Notes: generated by a model from the letters alone, not told the origin. DNA of 64,000 bases from Chalciporus piperatus (GCA_038093975.1 JBBPTG010000079.1:57265-121264), one strand, 5' to 3'; positions 1-12,445 are shown, counted from the first letter of the stretch. Translations and numbers: made by a program.

Positions 1-125
1 CCAAGCCCGACCTGGGCCTGACCTGGGCCGTCAACAAGGGCTCGGGCTCACGATTTAGCTGGGCCCGAGCCCTTCTAAGCCCGACCCGACCTGGGGCTTT
101 GAGCCCGACCCGGGCCCTGCACATC
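1..125. repeat. GC-rich degenerate repeat (GCCCGA/CCTGGG units)
   Basis: The first 125 bases are built from interspersed units such as AGCCCGACC, ACCTGGGC and GGGCTCGGGCTC, giving many short inverted and direct matches. No coding frame is evident. It is continuous with the left edge, so the full extent is unknown. It is probably the end of a larger repeat; I cannot name the family. Confidence 0.55.
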
Positions 126-457
126 ACTACGTGCTCGTGCATGCGGCCACCTCACTCGCTCGTGCATGCCACCATCATCCCGCCCTCGTGATCCCATCAG
201 CAGTGAGCAGAGTATACTAGTATGTAGTACATAGCTTGCAAATGTGTAGTGTTACCAAGAAATTGAATTGGTTTATTATGTCCTTTGTTTCACATGTGTG
301 ATGAGCTGAAATTTGAGCCAATAAGTATCTATAATTTGGTACATGGGCATCTGAGGTACTACATTGCTCTACAGAAAGTACTGATCCCTGAGCTATGTAG
401 GTTATGTACTAGGGGGAAGACTACAATAGCTACCATTGTAATATCGACTATGTTGTG

Positions 458-1054
458 CTACAGGAGGAAACCTTTTTTCCTGATGTCTTTCTCTTTCCTT
501 CCTCCCCGTCTTAGAATCGCGGCTCCTCCTATCATCCCCTCCAAACCTGATCCGTCCGAGTAAAGGCAAATTTCTTCTTCCACCTCCGCTACTATGTCCT
601 GGGCAATGGCGAGCTCCTTGCTTTCCGTGATCTCCACCTCTACTGGCGGTTTCCATTTTGTATCGTGTCTAACCGGTTGGATCTTCTCGACTGTGCGTGG
701 GTTGACTCTGAACTCTCCTATGAGTGCGTGTAGCGGGGACTGGTGGCGTTTGCGGCCTCTGTGCGCTTGTTGTAGGGCTTTGGCGACTGGGTTGGTGTTC
801 GTCAGGGTGGCTAGGCGTAAGGTGGAGCGAGCGCAGTGTTTGCGAATGAGGAGATGGATTGGGAGAAGGTCGCTGTGTGCGTTTAGAAGGTCGGTGGCCG
901 TGGATCGCATTCCCCCCGTGATCAGGATGGCCGCCGTGCGTTGGACCGTTTCCATCTTCTTCGCTACTCCCCTCGGTCCCCAGCCTCCTCCCTGACCCTT
1001 TGTGTTGGGAACGAGGATGACAGCGGAATCCACTCGGAACCCTTCTTTTCCCAA
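458..1054 (-). mobile_element. Relic of a non-LTR (LINE) retrotransposon: post-RT region and RNase H start
   Basis: A 198-codon open frame on the minus strand resembles the segment between reverse transcriptase and RNase H in basidiomycete LINEs. Visible signatures are a stretch containing VQRTAAILITGGMRSTATD, a following LLPIHLLI/LRLAT segment, and an RNase H-like opening CLYSDGSGLEGMIGGAAIL, whose D and G residues fit the first RNase H strand. The frame stops soon after this point. I see no recognisable reverse transcriptase domain upstream (positions above 1054 on the minus strand), and the catalytic remainder of RNase H is missing. I read it as a truncated, decayed element, not an active one. 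Confidence 0.65.
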
Positions 1055-3246
1055 GGACTTTTGGCCGACGGTCTCCAGAGCGCTCCGACAAACGATGAGG
1101 TTACGGTTTCTAGATTCTCTACCTCAGCTTTTCGGGCGACACTGCTCAGGGTTGGATTCTCAACGGCACTAGCTTTCATCTTCGCAGTTTCCACTGTGAC
1201 CTCCGGTGGGATTCTCCATTTTGTATCATTTCCAAACACCCAACCATACTTATCGACGACTTGTATACAGTAGACCATCGCGTTCCTGAATGCGCTATGA
1301 ACCTGGCGCTCTCCGCGTTCCCACCCGACCTGTTTCCTGACTTACAGCATGTTTCTCTAAAACTCGACTCCAGGAGAAGAGAGAAGAGTTGTCCCTCTTG
1401 TTCTTGAGGTTGCTGCAGACCATGCTTCCCTTGTGTTTGCTCGATATAGGTGACGCCAGCTACTCCTCATCGTTTTCGATGGAGCTGCTCTCCTCCGTGG
1501 TAAACTTGCACAATCTGATCCTCATTGCTCTCTTATATAGTGATCCCTTGACTAAGCGCCTCAAGTTCTACGGACTTTTGCGGAGTCCTTGGAGTGCGTC
1601 GAGGTTGATGTTACGGACTAGGACCCATCCCCTTCGATTCCGGCAGGCCTGCGTGCATTGACCTGCGAACTGCGGCTCTATTGTCCATCCCGTCAGCGGA
1701 TGATCGTTGTCAACGACTTCGAGAGGATATCGATAGCCGCATTTGCGAGCTCGACTACGACACCAACACCAACACCATGCGGAGAGAATTCTAATCGGTA
1801 TTTGCTTTCGGGATTTCCTTCAAGCGCTTCCACACTGATAACATCATTACAGAGCACTATCGCCTCGCCCCTACCATTTGTTTCCCCTCTTCGTGTTCAC
1901 CGCATGTAGCCATGATAAAGATCATTCACGATCTCCGCCTGCCATAACTTATGATTCTGTTCGGAAGCAGCAAGGTCCTCGTTCAACGGGGATACCCCAA
2001 TGCTACCATGCCGTCCTCGGGCTTCCAAGAAGTCATTCTCTATTCATGCAAATGATCAAACTTAAGCTTGCTGGTTGATCGTATGTAACTTCATTTAACC
2101 TTGCCGCCTCGCAGACCCTGTGAGTACTTTAAACTCAGCAGTTGCCAAAAGCTGATCGAGGATGCCAGCATAGTTAATGTATCCATGCCTCGAGCAGGTA
2201 AACTAGTAAGGAGAACGCTCTTCGTAGCCAATCGGATCATTCCTGAAACTCATGGAGAGCTTTCTTTACGAAACATTGATTCCACTTCAGTGGTAAGTTA
2301 AAGGGCAGTGTTTCTTCTGTCACTTTGATCACTGCCTCTCCGAGCTGATTGTTTGTGCCCACTTCAACTCGTCACTCTCGTTCGCGAACGGGGGAACCCT
2401 CATTTTCCTGTTCGATATGAAGGAGGGCACTTGGTCGCACAGTCACGGAATGCTAAATGCATGCCGTTCATAACTGAGTATTCCTTGGTGCCTCGCGAAA
2501 CCCTGATTGAGCTCTTCACATTACAGAGTCACTCCGTGCCTTTTAAATGAACACCCTTTTTTACAATTGATCGGGGGGGCCAAAGACGTCCTGGCCCGGC
2601 GGTTTGGTTGACATGCTATCGTCCGGCGAGGATGTGGTGCGAAGACTTCCCACACAAAGAACTCCGAGTCGCATCGTCCGCATTCCGCGTTGTGTCCTGA
2701 ACATCTCAGAACTGTTGTATGTGCTAAACTTGAGCTCATCGTTGTTTCATTTGAAATCGGGTTCAAAGTAGGACCGGAATTGAATAGATTTGTGGATTTG
2801 AGAATTCGATTGCCGCCTTTGGTCATAGGCCAAGACTTTGCGTGCTGCGCGTTCTTTGCGTATGTTCGAATCGGACCCTTGTCGAGGGAGGCCCCTCATT
2901 CCAGATATCTTGTGGCTGCGCACGTTCTTGCCAATGTGAGGCTGATTTTTTTCAATGCGATTGTGGGACATGGGCGACTCGGAGTCTGTAGATACGACAG
3001 CAACGATGAGTCTGAGCGCCCTGCAATCGCGCCGCCAAGAGTTTTGCGGCCTGGACCAAGTCCAAGCTGAGTCACTTTGCCCCTCGATCGCCGCCGCTTC
3101 CCTACGTCACTCGATGATGTCATTCGTGGAACACTACACTTTCCTAATGCGTCCTCCGGTTTGAGACAGTATTTAAAGGACGACGACCTCCAACGCCCTT
3201 CATTCGCATCTTTTCCCGTCTTTCGATCCACCAAACGATATTTACC
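1055..3246. other. Gene-poor stretch
   Basis: Only short open frames (under about 130 codons) without recognisable motifs lie here. A minus-strand frame at 964-1278 repeats a KW-x-PPEVTVE-like phrase similar to one in the neighbouring LINE relic (KWKPPVEVEI), so part of it may be a second decayed copy. A TATTTAAAG sequence near 3170 is a plausible TATA-like element for the gene starting at 3247. Confidence 0.4.
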
Positions 3247-3724
3247 ATGACCAACAACAACCAGCAGCCCAGGTGAGCGGGGTTTCTTAGCTGGCGATCC
3301 GGCGGGGTGCTGACATTCGTTCTAGCAAAGTCTCGGGTCAGTTCCACTCCGTCAAAGGAACCGTTGAGGAAACTGTATATCGCTTCGCTGTTGATGGTTG
3401 TATGCCTCACTAACGATTTTCAGATCGGTGACCTGACGGGCGCCCAGTCCTGGAAACAGTCGGGGAAGGAAGAGCACGCCCGTGGCGAGGGTGAATACAA
3501 GGCCGCCCAAGCCCAAGGTTACGTCGAGGGCACAACCGACAGGGTTGGTGGTTATAAAGATTCGGTCGTTGGCGCGGTTAGCGGCGACAAATCTCAGCAA
3601 GCCGCCGGTGAGTGTTCATCCCCAACAGCGCTCTGTTCGTTGTCTAATCCTGGTCGACGAAGGCAACGCGAGGAACGAGAAGGGACAGACTCAGCAGGAG
3701 ATCAACAAGCCCACTGGGAATTGA
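3247..3724 (+). CDS. CsbD-like small stress protein (Hmp1-like cruciform/mismatch DNA-binding annotation)
   Basis: Four exons code for about 105 residues. Exon 1 is 26 nt, ending at a GTGAGC donor. The second exon ends at GTATAT, the third at GTGAGT. The protein is hydrophilic and rich in Q, G, K and E. It has the CsbD-type pattern VKGTVEETIGDLTG, then WKQSGKEEHARGEGEYKAA, and ends in EINKPTGN. Basidiomycete members are often annotated as mismatched-base-pair and cruciform-DNA recognition protein (Hmp1, first described in Ustilago); CsbD proteins are otherwise known as general stress-induced proteins. The function is therefore inferred from family only. The start is the first ATG after a TATTTAAAG promoter element about 75 bp upstream, and it matches the family N-terminus. 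It sits close to the 3' end of convergent HEM13. Confidence 0.8.
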
Positions 3725-3876
3725 ACAATTGGCTGTTAGAACACCTTAGATGACTGTTGTTTCTTAGCTTCTTTGTGATCACGTCCGAACGGGTAAATGT
3801 ACAAGTTGGCGTACGTCTCGCTCAAGTCTCGCCCATACTTCCTGCATCTCTGCCTGCATCCAATCATTCTGAGCGA

Positions 3877-4905
3877 CTACACCCAGTCCCGAGGTTTCTT
3901 CAACACCTTCAACATGCTCGCTTCCTCGCTCCCCTCCTCCGTCCCAAGTTCCGACATGTACTCCCATCTCGCCGTCTCTGGCAAGCTCATCAGGATGCTC
4001 TCGATGCGCGCAGAAGGCGTTGCGAGTCCAAACTTGGTTCCGCGATCATAAACCAAATTGAACTCCACGTATCTTCCTCGACGCAAAAGCTGCCAGCGAC
4101 GATGGTAATCTGTGGGAACGTCGCGTTTCTTCTGCAAGAGGGGGATGTATGATGGGATGAATGCATTCCCAAGTCGCGAGATGAACTCGAATATCTCCTC
4201 CGGCTCTCTCGGTCTCTTTACATCTTCTGGGATGCGGGAGTGCTTCTCAGAGCAGAGGTCATCGAAGAACATTCCCCCGACCCCCCGAGTCTCCTGTCTG
4301 TGAGGAAGGTAGAAGTATTCGTCGCACCATTTCTTGAATATGCGGTGCAACTCATCGTTTTGACACGCGTCCTTTAGCGTCTTGTGGAAGTGCATCGCGT
4401 CATCCTCGTCGAGATAAGACGGAGTGAGATCCGATCCACCTCCAAACCACCAGGCGACAAGTTTGCCTGCCTGTTCTCCTTCGTCTGGCGGCTCAGAGAT
4501 CTCAAAGTAGCGGTAATTGGCGTGTACAGTAGGCTGGAAAGGGCTTTGAGGATGGATGACGAGACTGATTCCAGCGGCAAAGAACGGGAGACTACTTTCT
4601 CCGTCGTAGTGGATGGAAGAGTGATCTGCACGCATCTGTTTGATCGCAGGAGGAGGAAGTACGCCGTGTACGACGGAGACGTTCACTCCGGCTTTCTCGA
4701 GTTTGGTCTGCTGTGTGGAGGTGGTACTCCCAGCCTCGGGTGTGCATGCGAAGACGCATGACAAGCCTCTCCCACCCTGCGATCTGACCCACGAGTCGCG
4801 CTTGAACTTGGGTGCGTTGGGGTCAAGGTTTTCGAGAGCGGTGACAATGCGGTCTTGAAGACCGTCTATGAAGTGTTCGACCTTCTCGCGCATTGACTGT
4901 GCCAT
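3877..4905 (-). CDS. HEM13: Coproporphyrinogen III oxidase (heme biosynthesis)
   Basis: A single-exon gene of 342 residues. The enzyme oxidatively decarboxylates coproporphyrinogen III to protoporphyrinogen IX in heme synthesis, using oxygen. Family hallmarks are present: SWVRSQGGRGLSCVF near the N-terminus, SLVIHPQSPFQPTVHANYR with the conserved histidines, AWWFGGGSDLTPSYLDEDD, YFYLPHRQETRGVGGMFFDD, RRGRYVEFNLVYDRGTKFGL and a C-terminal RDWV. The frame is open a further 59 codons upstream, but I chose the ATG at 4905. It has a good context (ACCATGG) and matches the usual length of the soluble fungal enzyme. The extension contains no convincing conserved residues, although a mitochondrial presequence cannot be excluded. 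It is transcribed divergently from the UBC1-type gene, with about 250 bp between the start codons. Confidence 0.95.
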   Translation of the reverse strand: MAQSMREKVEHFIDGLQDRIVTALENLDPNAPKFKRDSWVRSQGGRGLSCVFACTPEAGSTTSTQQTKLEKAGVNVSVVHGVLPPPAIKQMRADHSSIHYDGESSLPFFAAGISLVIHPQSPFQPTVHANYRYFEISEPPDEGEQAGKLVAWWFGGGSDLTPSYLDEDDAMHFHKTLKDACQNDELHRIFKKWCDEYFYLPHRQETRGVGGMFFDDLCSEKHSRIPEDVKRPREPEEIFEFISRLGNAFIPSYIPLLQKKRDVPTDYHRRWQLLRRGRYVEFNLVYDRGTKFGLATPSARIESILMSLPETARWEYMSELGTEEGSEEASMLKVLKKPRDWV

Positions 4906-5154
4906 GGTGGTGGTGAGTGCTGGGAGTGCTGACGATGATTGGCTGCGCTGGAAGTTGGTTGGTGGATGGAATCTAGATGAGACCGAAAGTCGGAACAAGC
5001 GCGCTCGGACGACTGATCCGATAGAGTCACATGACCAGTGGTCAAGAGGGTTCCGCTGAGCGCTCGTCAGTCTCGAGACCAAGTATATTTGCCACCACTC
5101 GCATCACACAGAAACTCGCTAGAAATCTAAACAGCTGTTGAATATTGAGCCGTC

Positions 5155-5988
5155 ATGGATGCACGTCTTCGGCGAGTAAACAAGGAAATCGCAGGTTGGT
5201 CGTTATTGACCAACAATGTGGCGCTAACTGACTCATCCGCACAGACTGCAAGAATGATAAATCCTCGAGTATTAGGATCGATCTCATCGACAACTCACCG
5301 TTCCATCTAAAGGGCTCATTTCCTGGGCCCAAAGATACACCTTATGAGGGTGGCATGTTCGAGGTGGTGAGTCGGCCTCCTTTCTTCCGTCACGGTATCG
5401 CAGACCCACACGTGTTACTAGGACATCGTGATCCCCGAATCGTATCCATTCCAACCAGTGAAGATGAAGTTTATCACGAAAGTATACCATCCCAACGTGT
5501 CCTCTGCATCCGGTGCTATCTGTCTCGACATCCTGAAAGACACCTGGTCCCCTGTCCTTACTCTCAAATCCACGCTCATATCGCTTCAGTCACTCTTGTG
5601 CTCTCCTGAACCGAACGATCCTCAGGATGCGGAAGTCGCCAAACACTACACGACGAGCAAACGTGGCTTTGAGGAGACGGCACGGTACTGGACTCAGGTT
5701 TACGCTGGAGGCTCTGGTTCACGGAACAAACCTGAAGTGAAGGAGGCGCAAAAAGACGAGATTGCAATCGCTGGCCTCGAGAAGGCACATGTAGACCAAT
5801 TCGAAGCGCTCGGATTCGAACGGTCGAAAGTGGTGCGTATCCCCTCAACACCCCCCAAGCCCATCGCCTCACCTTTATTAATCTCTTTCCTCCGTGGACA
5901 GATCGATGTTCTGCGGAGATTGAACTACCGCGGAGCAAACGTAGCGAACATATCGGAAGATAAAGTGGTGGAAGAACTTTTGAAATGA
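5155..5988 (+). CDS. UBC1: Ubiquitin-conjugating enzyme E2 with C-terminal UBA domain (UBC1/E2-25K type)
   Basis: Five exons; the splice sites rejoin a continuous E2 fold. The order is N-terminal helix MDARLRRVNKEIADC, LKGSFPGPKDTPYEGGMFEV, PESYPFQPVKMKFITKVYHP and the HPN motif. The catalytic cysteine follows in SGAICLDIL, then TWSPVLTLKSTLISLQSLL. After the UBC domain and a short linker, a UBA-like module follows: VDQFEALGFERSKVIDVLRRLNYRGANV, split by the last intron. The family charges ubiquitin on cysteine and assembles chains, often K48-linked; the UBA binds ubiquitin. The ATG at 5155 gives the canonical N-terminus. A 250-bp bidirectional promoter is shared with HEM13. Confidence 0.93.
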
Positions 5989-8381
5989 CGAAGCTGACAA
6001 CATACCCCTAGCATGTGAAATCTACAATCGATGTCTGTATTTCTGCACCAATTGATGTCACTGTATCTACTTCTCAGCACCCTGGCAGCCCTATTTCATC
6101 CGGATCTTCTTTTATCGCTCCATGTCTGTGCGCAACCCTGACCATCACCTTTTTACGGCAACAATATTTCCTCATGCTCACCTTGCGCCAGCTGGACCAG
6201 ATCTCGCGACAAGTGTTCCCGATGTGATATAACGGAATGACCATCCTAAAATACAGCGAGGGGTACGCTGAAAAGCGAGCTACCCTGGGCCACCGCCTTG
6301 CGCTAGGACTGTTCTGGTAACGATTTGATTTTGTCTGAGGCAAAGCAGGGTGTGGAACGATTCTTTGAATGGTAAGTGGATTAACAAAGAGGGGCTGTCA
6401 ACGATCGCGGGACTCAGGATGGACGTATCTAGGTTAACGACGGATTTATTTCAGTCTACGGGAAACCAACCTCCCAGCGTGCGTACATTCGTGCATCCGT
6501 CGTTGACCTCAGCGATGCGGAAAAAAGTACTATGTGACGGCTAGCCGTTGAATAGTATTAAAAAACAATGAAACGGTGGTGCCTACTTGTCGTTTTTTCG
6601 CGGACGTCTCGCTGTATCAAGAATGGGGGGTAAAGTCGCTGGCGCAACTCAAAATAAAAAGCTTAGTATCCTCGGTCGGGGTGAGATGGTGAAATCAATC
6701 GCCCGAAAGCGGGGATAGGTCGGGACGGGGTCATGGTAAGAAAAAAACATTGACGAAACTGCGTGAACGTCAGGAAGAAGAGAACGAGCGAGTACGTCGA
6801 GGGATGCGATAGCGAACGAGAGAAATGGGGGCGGACGTACGTGATCGCGATTGAAAGCGAAGTGGGACACTCCACCCTACTATATTGGCTATGAACCAAG
6901 TCAAGGCGCGGCAAATTCAAGTGAAAATGTTCCCGCGAGGATTTGGAATCATAGAATATAATAGTTATGGAGTGACACCAAAAGCCAGTCAATGGCTGAT
7001 CAAACATATGTCCAGGGAGTGAGGGGGAGTGAAAAATATGATGAGCAAAAGGTTTGAGAAGGAAAGGGTTTCAAGTGCGAGAAAAATGGGTGGAAAGGGG
7101 AATGATGGTTTCGAGAACCCGGTTGTTGCGCGCTCTTTTATACGCTCACGGCCACGTCGATTTTTACCATTCTGACAAATTCGACACATTGACATATCTC
7201 CATCGAACGTCATACGAATTACACAAGGTCTTTATTGTGCATCAGCTGATAGCTACACTGATCGGGAAACCTGCAGGCTAGTCGCAAAAGGAAAACGAGC
7301 GAGGTGCGTACTATGCACGGCACGTCAACGTCGAGTTTATTCTAAGGAATATGCAAGGTCCATTCCGTGATCCACAGCCGATAGCCTCGTTGACGTCGAT
7401 GGTCCGCTGGCCTCCGCTCGCATGTTTCACAAAGACAGGAATGTCAGGGACTGAAGGGGCTTTCACGCAGCACCGCTATGACAGCATCCCGAGCGACAGG
7501 TGTAATCGTGTAGATATCCGCGCTTCGATGCACGGGGATCAATGCATGTACAGCTTCACATAACCTGAGTACGCTGGAAATGGCCGCGGAGCCATGTGCA
7601 CGAACCGGAACCGTGTATACCAGGCTAGGCCACAGACGTCGAATGGCGGCAGCCGCATCAGACGAGAATGTCACAGAATCGCAGTATTACTGCTGAATTC
7701 AACGTCCGACGGTCGTCTTCATTTCTGGAAACAACTGCATCAGGGAAAGCTGCGTGTTTGAGATTGATCGACTGTTATGAAGAAGCGGAGAGTGGTTGCA
7801 CAAGACTGGGAAACCGAACGTAACGGCGCTAAGGGGTCGACCAGGCAGACGTCCCACCTACATTTCGTCCGTCAAGCAGAGACAAAAATCCGCGGAACAC
7901 GCTATGCTGACCCCCACTTCGACCGCAGTCAAAGGAACCTAGGTCGATTCGGGGAATTCTGAAAAGTTAGCTGCCGATGATGACTGCAGAGATAAGTCGG
8001 CTCAAGCGGGGTGAAATGATGGGATAACGTCGGACCGATAAACCGACTGAAAATAATCTGGTTACCTGACAGCGCCGCTTTGCGGAGGGGATCAGGCTGG
8101 TGAACGGTACCAGCCTCATGAGGAATGCGAGAATCTCGCAAAAATCTATGGAGTATATTGAAGGGAATGTTGGGTTTACAAGGGATGATATCGGGTAAGG
8201 TAGATCGTTGTGATCGATCTGAAAATTCATCGTTAGCACCCCGACAAGAGATACAACCGTTCGGAGGCAGACCAATAGATGCGCCACCTCCGCCGAGGTC
8301 TCAGTCCTTCGTTCATGCGATACATAGTCCGTGGAATCACATTATACGGTGCAGGGACGCATCGACAAGTGACCCAAGGCA
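5989..8381. other. Intergenic, no recognisable gene
   Basis: About 2.4 kb with only short shadow-like open frames (all under about 155 codons), no conserved motifs and no linked splice structure I can justify. It may hold untranslated regions of the neighbours or an unrecognised non-coding transcript. Confidence 0.4.
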
Positions 8382-9000
8382 CTACTCCGCTCCGTGGTGC
8401 GCAAGCTCCATCTTCATACGGGTATATTCCACCGAATCCTTAAAGAATGTGTTGCCAAAGGGTATAAGGCCACGTTTTTCATACCACTGGCTGGTGCTTA
8501 GCCGAGCATCGCACCAGAAGACCTTTGCGCCCATGCTCGAGCAAAATGATGCCGCATACCGCAGCAAACTCGTCCCAATACCTTGACCCTGGAAGTCAGG
8601 ATGACAAGCAAACTTTCTAAACCGAGCTGATCCTCCGGCGGATTCTGCCCCGCTTGCCTGACTATTAGTCCCGGCGGATGGAATGGACTCGAAAAAGACA
8701 GAGATGACAGCGACAGGCTTGGAGTCTTGAGAAGGTAAAAAGGCGCCGAAATGGTACCCGCGTTTATCCTCGTCGAGACGAACGTAAGCGAGCGGCTTGT
8801 GAGGCCACAAGACGAGGTGACGCAGGTCTTCAGTCAGGTCTGCCGTGATCTGCCTGATGTGCAAGGTTGATTCTAAAAACACGTGGCTCAGATTGACAAT
8901 TGGAGAAAACGACAGGTCACTTACTCTCTGCAATTTCCGCTGCGACCAAACCAGAACTGTCAATGCCAGTGGGTTCCCCGGCTACTACGGCATCCGCCAT
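8382..9000 (-). CDS. GNAT-family N-acetyltransferase
   Basis: Two exons. Exon 1 encodes MADAVVAGEPTGIDSSGLV and ends at a GTAAGT donor; the frame resumes after TTTTTAG with STLHIRQITADLTEDLRHL. The acetyl-CoA-binding signature of the GNAT fold is clear: FACHPDFQGQGIGTSLLRYA (Q-x-x-G-x-G), preceded by a beta strand with KPVAVISVFFES and followed by VFWCDARLSTSQWYEKRGL, the typical C-terminal GNAT motif B. The total is about 200 residues. The family transfers acetyl groups from acetyl-CoA to amines; the substrate cannot be inferred. The start at 9000 was chosen because the minus-strand frame at 8963 begins inside the intron. Confidence 0.85.
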
Positions 9001-10571
9001 TGTGTAGACTGTCCTCGCCGGTTGGCTTGAGCAAGAAGTTCTGACGCTAACATCATATTGAACACCGAGGTTGCCAAATTAGGATGTTAAAGTTCAACTT
9101 GGTCGGGTCCCACCTTCAAGATCCGCCTTTCGAAGAAGCTACACTCGCAGGGGTGGATTCCACCACTCAAGTATCAGGCAGCTCCCTCCGTCTCCAAGTT
9201 CGCTAAATTTCGTCCACATGGTATGGTGAAAAGGTAATATGATTTGCCCCTATACCTTCACTTTCTGATGTATGATGGCCTCGTGTTGCTTCCTATCGAC
9301 GCTCATTACGTGCAAATCTTGATTTTTGCGTCCAAGAAGCTCCGCAGGTCATATTTTCCGTCAGATTGTGTCTCACTATGCTCCAGTTACTTACCTACAT
9401 GTCTCAGGTTGTTTCTTTCCCGACGCCGCACGTAGGCACGGTCTTAGTGCCAGTGACCACAAGTCACTCTCTGTCACTGTCCGCTTTGGGTTCATGTTGG
9501 ATCTTGATCGATTCCTCGACATGAAATTTTTCTATATCAGTCCTGGCTTCATTGCCAAAATCGTAGACTCAGATCCCCATCACCACGACCCTGGGTACGG
9601 GAGGGTGGAACCCATTCCTTATACGCTCGTTGACAGATCCGTAAACCTCGATCCGATCGTCTTTCCAGTGATGCGCCTATGAATGCTCCAATCATGTTTA
9701 GACGCACCCATCCCAGGCAATTCGAGATAAGTTGCCTCACAAGCAAACTAGTCGCCCACGGTCGCTTCCCCGCGCCACCATAGGCAAGGTTTTTCATTTT
9801 TTTTTCCTTATCGGATGACTTCTGAACACTTCACGACATGCCAGTGGACAACGGCCTCTGGACCTGCCGTTGACATATACTCCGTCCACCTTCGCTTAAT
9901 CAGACCGTCTGACAGCTTTTTGCCCTCAGTCACTGTCAAGGTTTGTCATGCCCCAGACCTGCTTTCCCTTATTCCGCACAAACTAACTATTGTTTGACCG
10001 ACAGGATGAGTCTCGTTTCATTTCGCCCGCACCTTTCGTTATCCGGTTTAGACCAGGGCCAGTTCCTTTTTGGTCCTTCCGCAAAGGTGATCTTGCGCAT
10101 TTCGGCATTTCGTGCTATAGCAGCTCTACTTTTGGCATCTCTGTCAGAAGGGCCCCTTGATGGCAGGATTCTTATCCCTTCCCTTCGTCGGACGGAGCAT
10201 CTCAAACTTGACTAACGTGCCAACAAGGTTCTGAAGCCTCGGAACCTTGGCTAGATGGTATTTCCATCGATGGCCTACGGTATGATCCGTTCGCTATGGA
10301 CACATCCTGGATATTTTGATCGGATCATAGATACAGATACAGATCCGTCCCTACACCATACCAAAAGCCCATGTACCTGCGTGGGAGTTACGCCCCTTCG
10401 TCAACCGATTGAATGACATTTGACAGGTCCTATGGAGAGGGACATAGTTTGCAGCGGGCAATCCTTCATCTATGAAGCCCACGGTCTACTCTATTCGTAT
10501 ATGTGATTCCGAAAGGTTCAGAACATGCATTCTATGTTATGATCCGAAGAAACTCAGGGTATCCCCTTCTA
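9001..10571. other. Intergenic, no recognisable gene
   Basis: Short open frames occur on both strands, none with a recognisable motif. The segment separates the GNAT gene from the 3' end of the first MFS gene. Confidence 0.4.
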
Positions 10572-12445
10572 TCATACAGCTTCAGCAACGTCTCTTGAAG
10601 CTCTACGTTGGCTCGTGCTGTCCTCCTTTTCTGTTTGCGGTTCCTCTATTGTTATATCCGCAGTTTTCGACGCCTCTTCAAGTTGTTGTTTTCGTGCTTC
10701 TACCACACTTTTTCGAGCCTCGAAGCCACCTGCCCAACCAAACCAGTGGTTTCTTGGGCAGTGAGGACCTCGTAACATGAGTACACCTAGCTGAAACGTG
10801 TACAGCGCCAACATCAAGAATGAGCATGCTCGCCACCCGTGTTGAACGAAGACTTGTGTCCCGACTGAAGTCCCCATGACTTGGCCGATGAATATCTGTA
10901 AACAGAGCTCGTCAATACCGACCAGCTTGATTCGTATCAAAGGAGGACGCACCGATAAGATGAGAATTGCATTCAAACGAGCCCGCGCAGCGCTCGAGAT
11001 GCTTTCATTCATACATTCAATACCTGGTTTCTGTGAATTAGATACGCCTTACCTGAATACCGCAGTTGCCAATGAGACTTGTTGCATCTGGCGGGCGACG
11101 TCAAGCCCAAAGCAAGCTATAACAACGGCGGAGACATTGATTCCACCCGCACCCGTTTGTACGGATTGGAAGGTGATAAGTATGAATGTCGCCACCAGCG
11201 TAGCATACCAGGGCACGAGCCTATCGATTAAGCGACCCGTGAAGGGGCCGACTAGAACGCCGAACATGCCCACAAGGCCGAAAAGGCCGATATCGAGTCT
11301 AACGCCGATGATCTATCATCGATAACCACACATGGGGAGAAATCACCCACGTTGAGTAATAATATGGTTGGCCTCCTAGCAAGAAGGTCAATGTGACCCA
11401 AAAACTTGTGAAACATGCGCTAGACGCTATGTTAATCAACGCGGTCTGCACAACGAGGGGCTCCGTGACGGCGTATTTGGCCATGGTGTAAAGGATTTTG
11501 AAATAGGTCAAATCGCGATTTTTGGCTGGGTAATCTGGTAGAACGAAGTATGCGCCGACCAACACAAGGCATTGGACCCCGATAGCCATATAGTAGACTA
11601 TCCGCCATGTATTGAAGTTGCCGATGACTCCCGCGAGGACTCTTGCTGTCAAAACTCCGAGCATGAGGCCAGAAAGTACAACGGATAGGGCTGATGCTCT
11701 GCGTTCCGGCGCCGCCAGATCAGCAGCGAGAGGCATGAGGATTTGGGGAGTAACGGTGACCACGCCAACTAAGAAACACAAAACTTCAAAGGTTCGGAGA
11801 TTTTGCGTGATACATAGCCCAATGGTTAGCGCTGTCGACAGAAAGACAAGCAGCAATATCAACTGCCGTCGACGAACTAGATCTCCGAGGGGAGATATCA
11901 GCAGAAGACCTGTTGCATATCTGATAAGAGCAATGACGCCCTGGTCTGAACGTAAGATGGACATGACGTACCCTGCCTGTATCAATGTCGGTATTCTACC
12001 AGGCGCTACCATTAGCGTGTGCTTTGAACATAAACGAAGTCTCCATACAGTGATACTTCGTCATAGGTGACATTGAAGGATTTTGAAAACTCAACTGAAG
12101 ACACGATAAGCATGTTTAAATAGGATTCACAAAAACAGACGTCACACGTACTTAACAGAGGTTGGCAATAGTATAAATTTGCGACAACTGGGTGGGCATT
12201 TAGAGGAGTCTGATAGGTGGGTCGGAGTACTACGCACTGAAGGTACTCGCGAACCCAAAGGAGGCATTTAGCAAAAGTCCGAAATGGAAAGGCTTATCAG
12301 GATCATAGCGCAGTCTCCTTGGGATTGGGAGGATTCCAAAATCGGTAGAGGGTATGGCTACTCCATCACTGTCGACCTTGTCGGTGAGCAACGCTGGACT
12401 GGGCGCACCGACCTCGGTTTCGGTGGTCGACTCGGAGGACGACAT
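10572..12445 (-). CDS. MFS transporter 1 of a tandem array (DHA1-like)
   Basis: A multi-exon membrane transporter. The cytosolic N-terminus MSSSESTTETEVG leads to DFGILPIPRRLRYDP, then short exons give VANLYYCQPLL and NVTYDEVSLRIPTLIQAG. The long exon carries ATGLLLISPLGDLVRRRQLI (the loop-2 MFS motif A equivalent), LAAPERRASALSVVLSGLM, WRIVYYMAIG and FVLPDYPAKNRD. Later exons give GLFGLVGMFGVLVGPFTGRL, FGLDVARQMQQVSLA and GQVMGTSVGTQVFVQHGWRA before a charged C-terminal tail. About 12 hydrophobic segments can be followed. The ANLYYxQPxL motif resembles bacterial NepI/YnfM-type MFS proteins (from memory). The substrate is unknown; drug or metabolite efflux is only a guess. It is the 3'-most member of four same-strand paralogues. 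The start at 12445 was chosen by alignment with the paralogues; an upstream in-frame codon exists. Confidence 0.85.

Noticed and set aside
458..995. Plus-strand frames at 285-995 as genes
   Set aside because: They lie opposite the LINE relic and have no motifs.
4906..5082. A 59-residue N-terminal extension of coproporphyrinogen oxidase
   Set aside because: The downstream ATG has a better context and matches the usual protein length; the extension overlaps the bidirectional promoter.
5989..8381. Hidden multi-exon gene in the 2.4-kb gap
   Set aside because: I could not connect any open stretches with consistent splice phases or family motifs.
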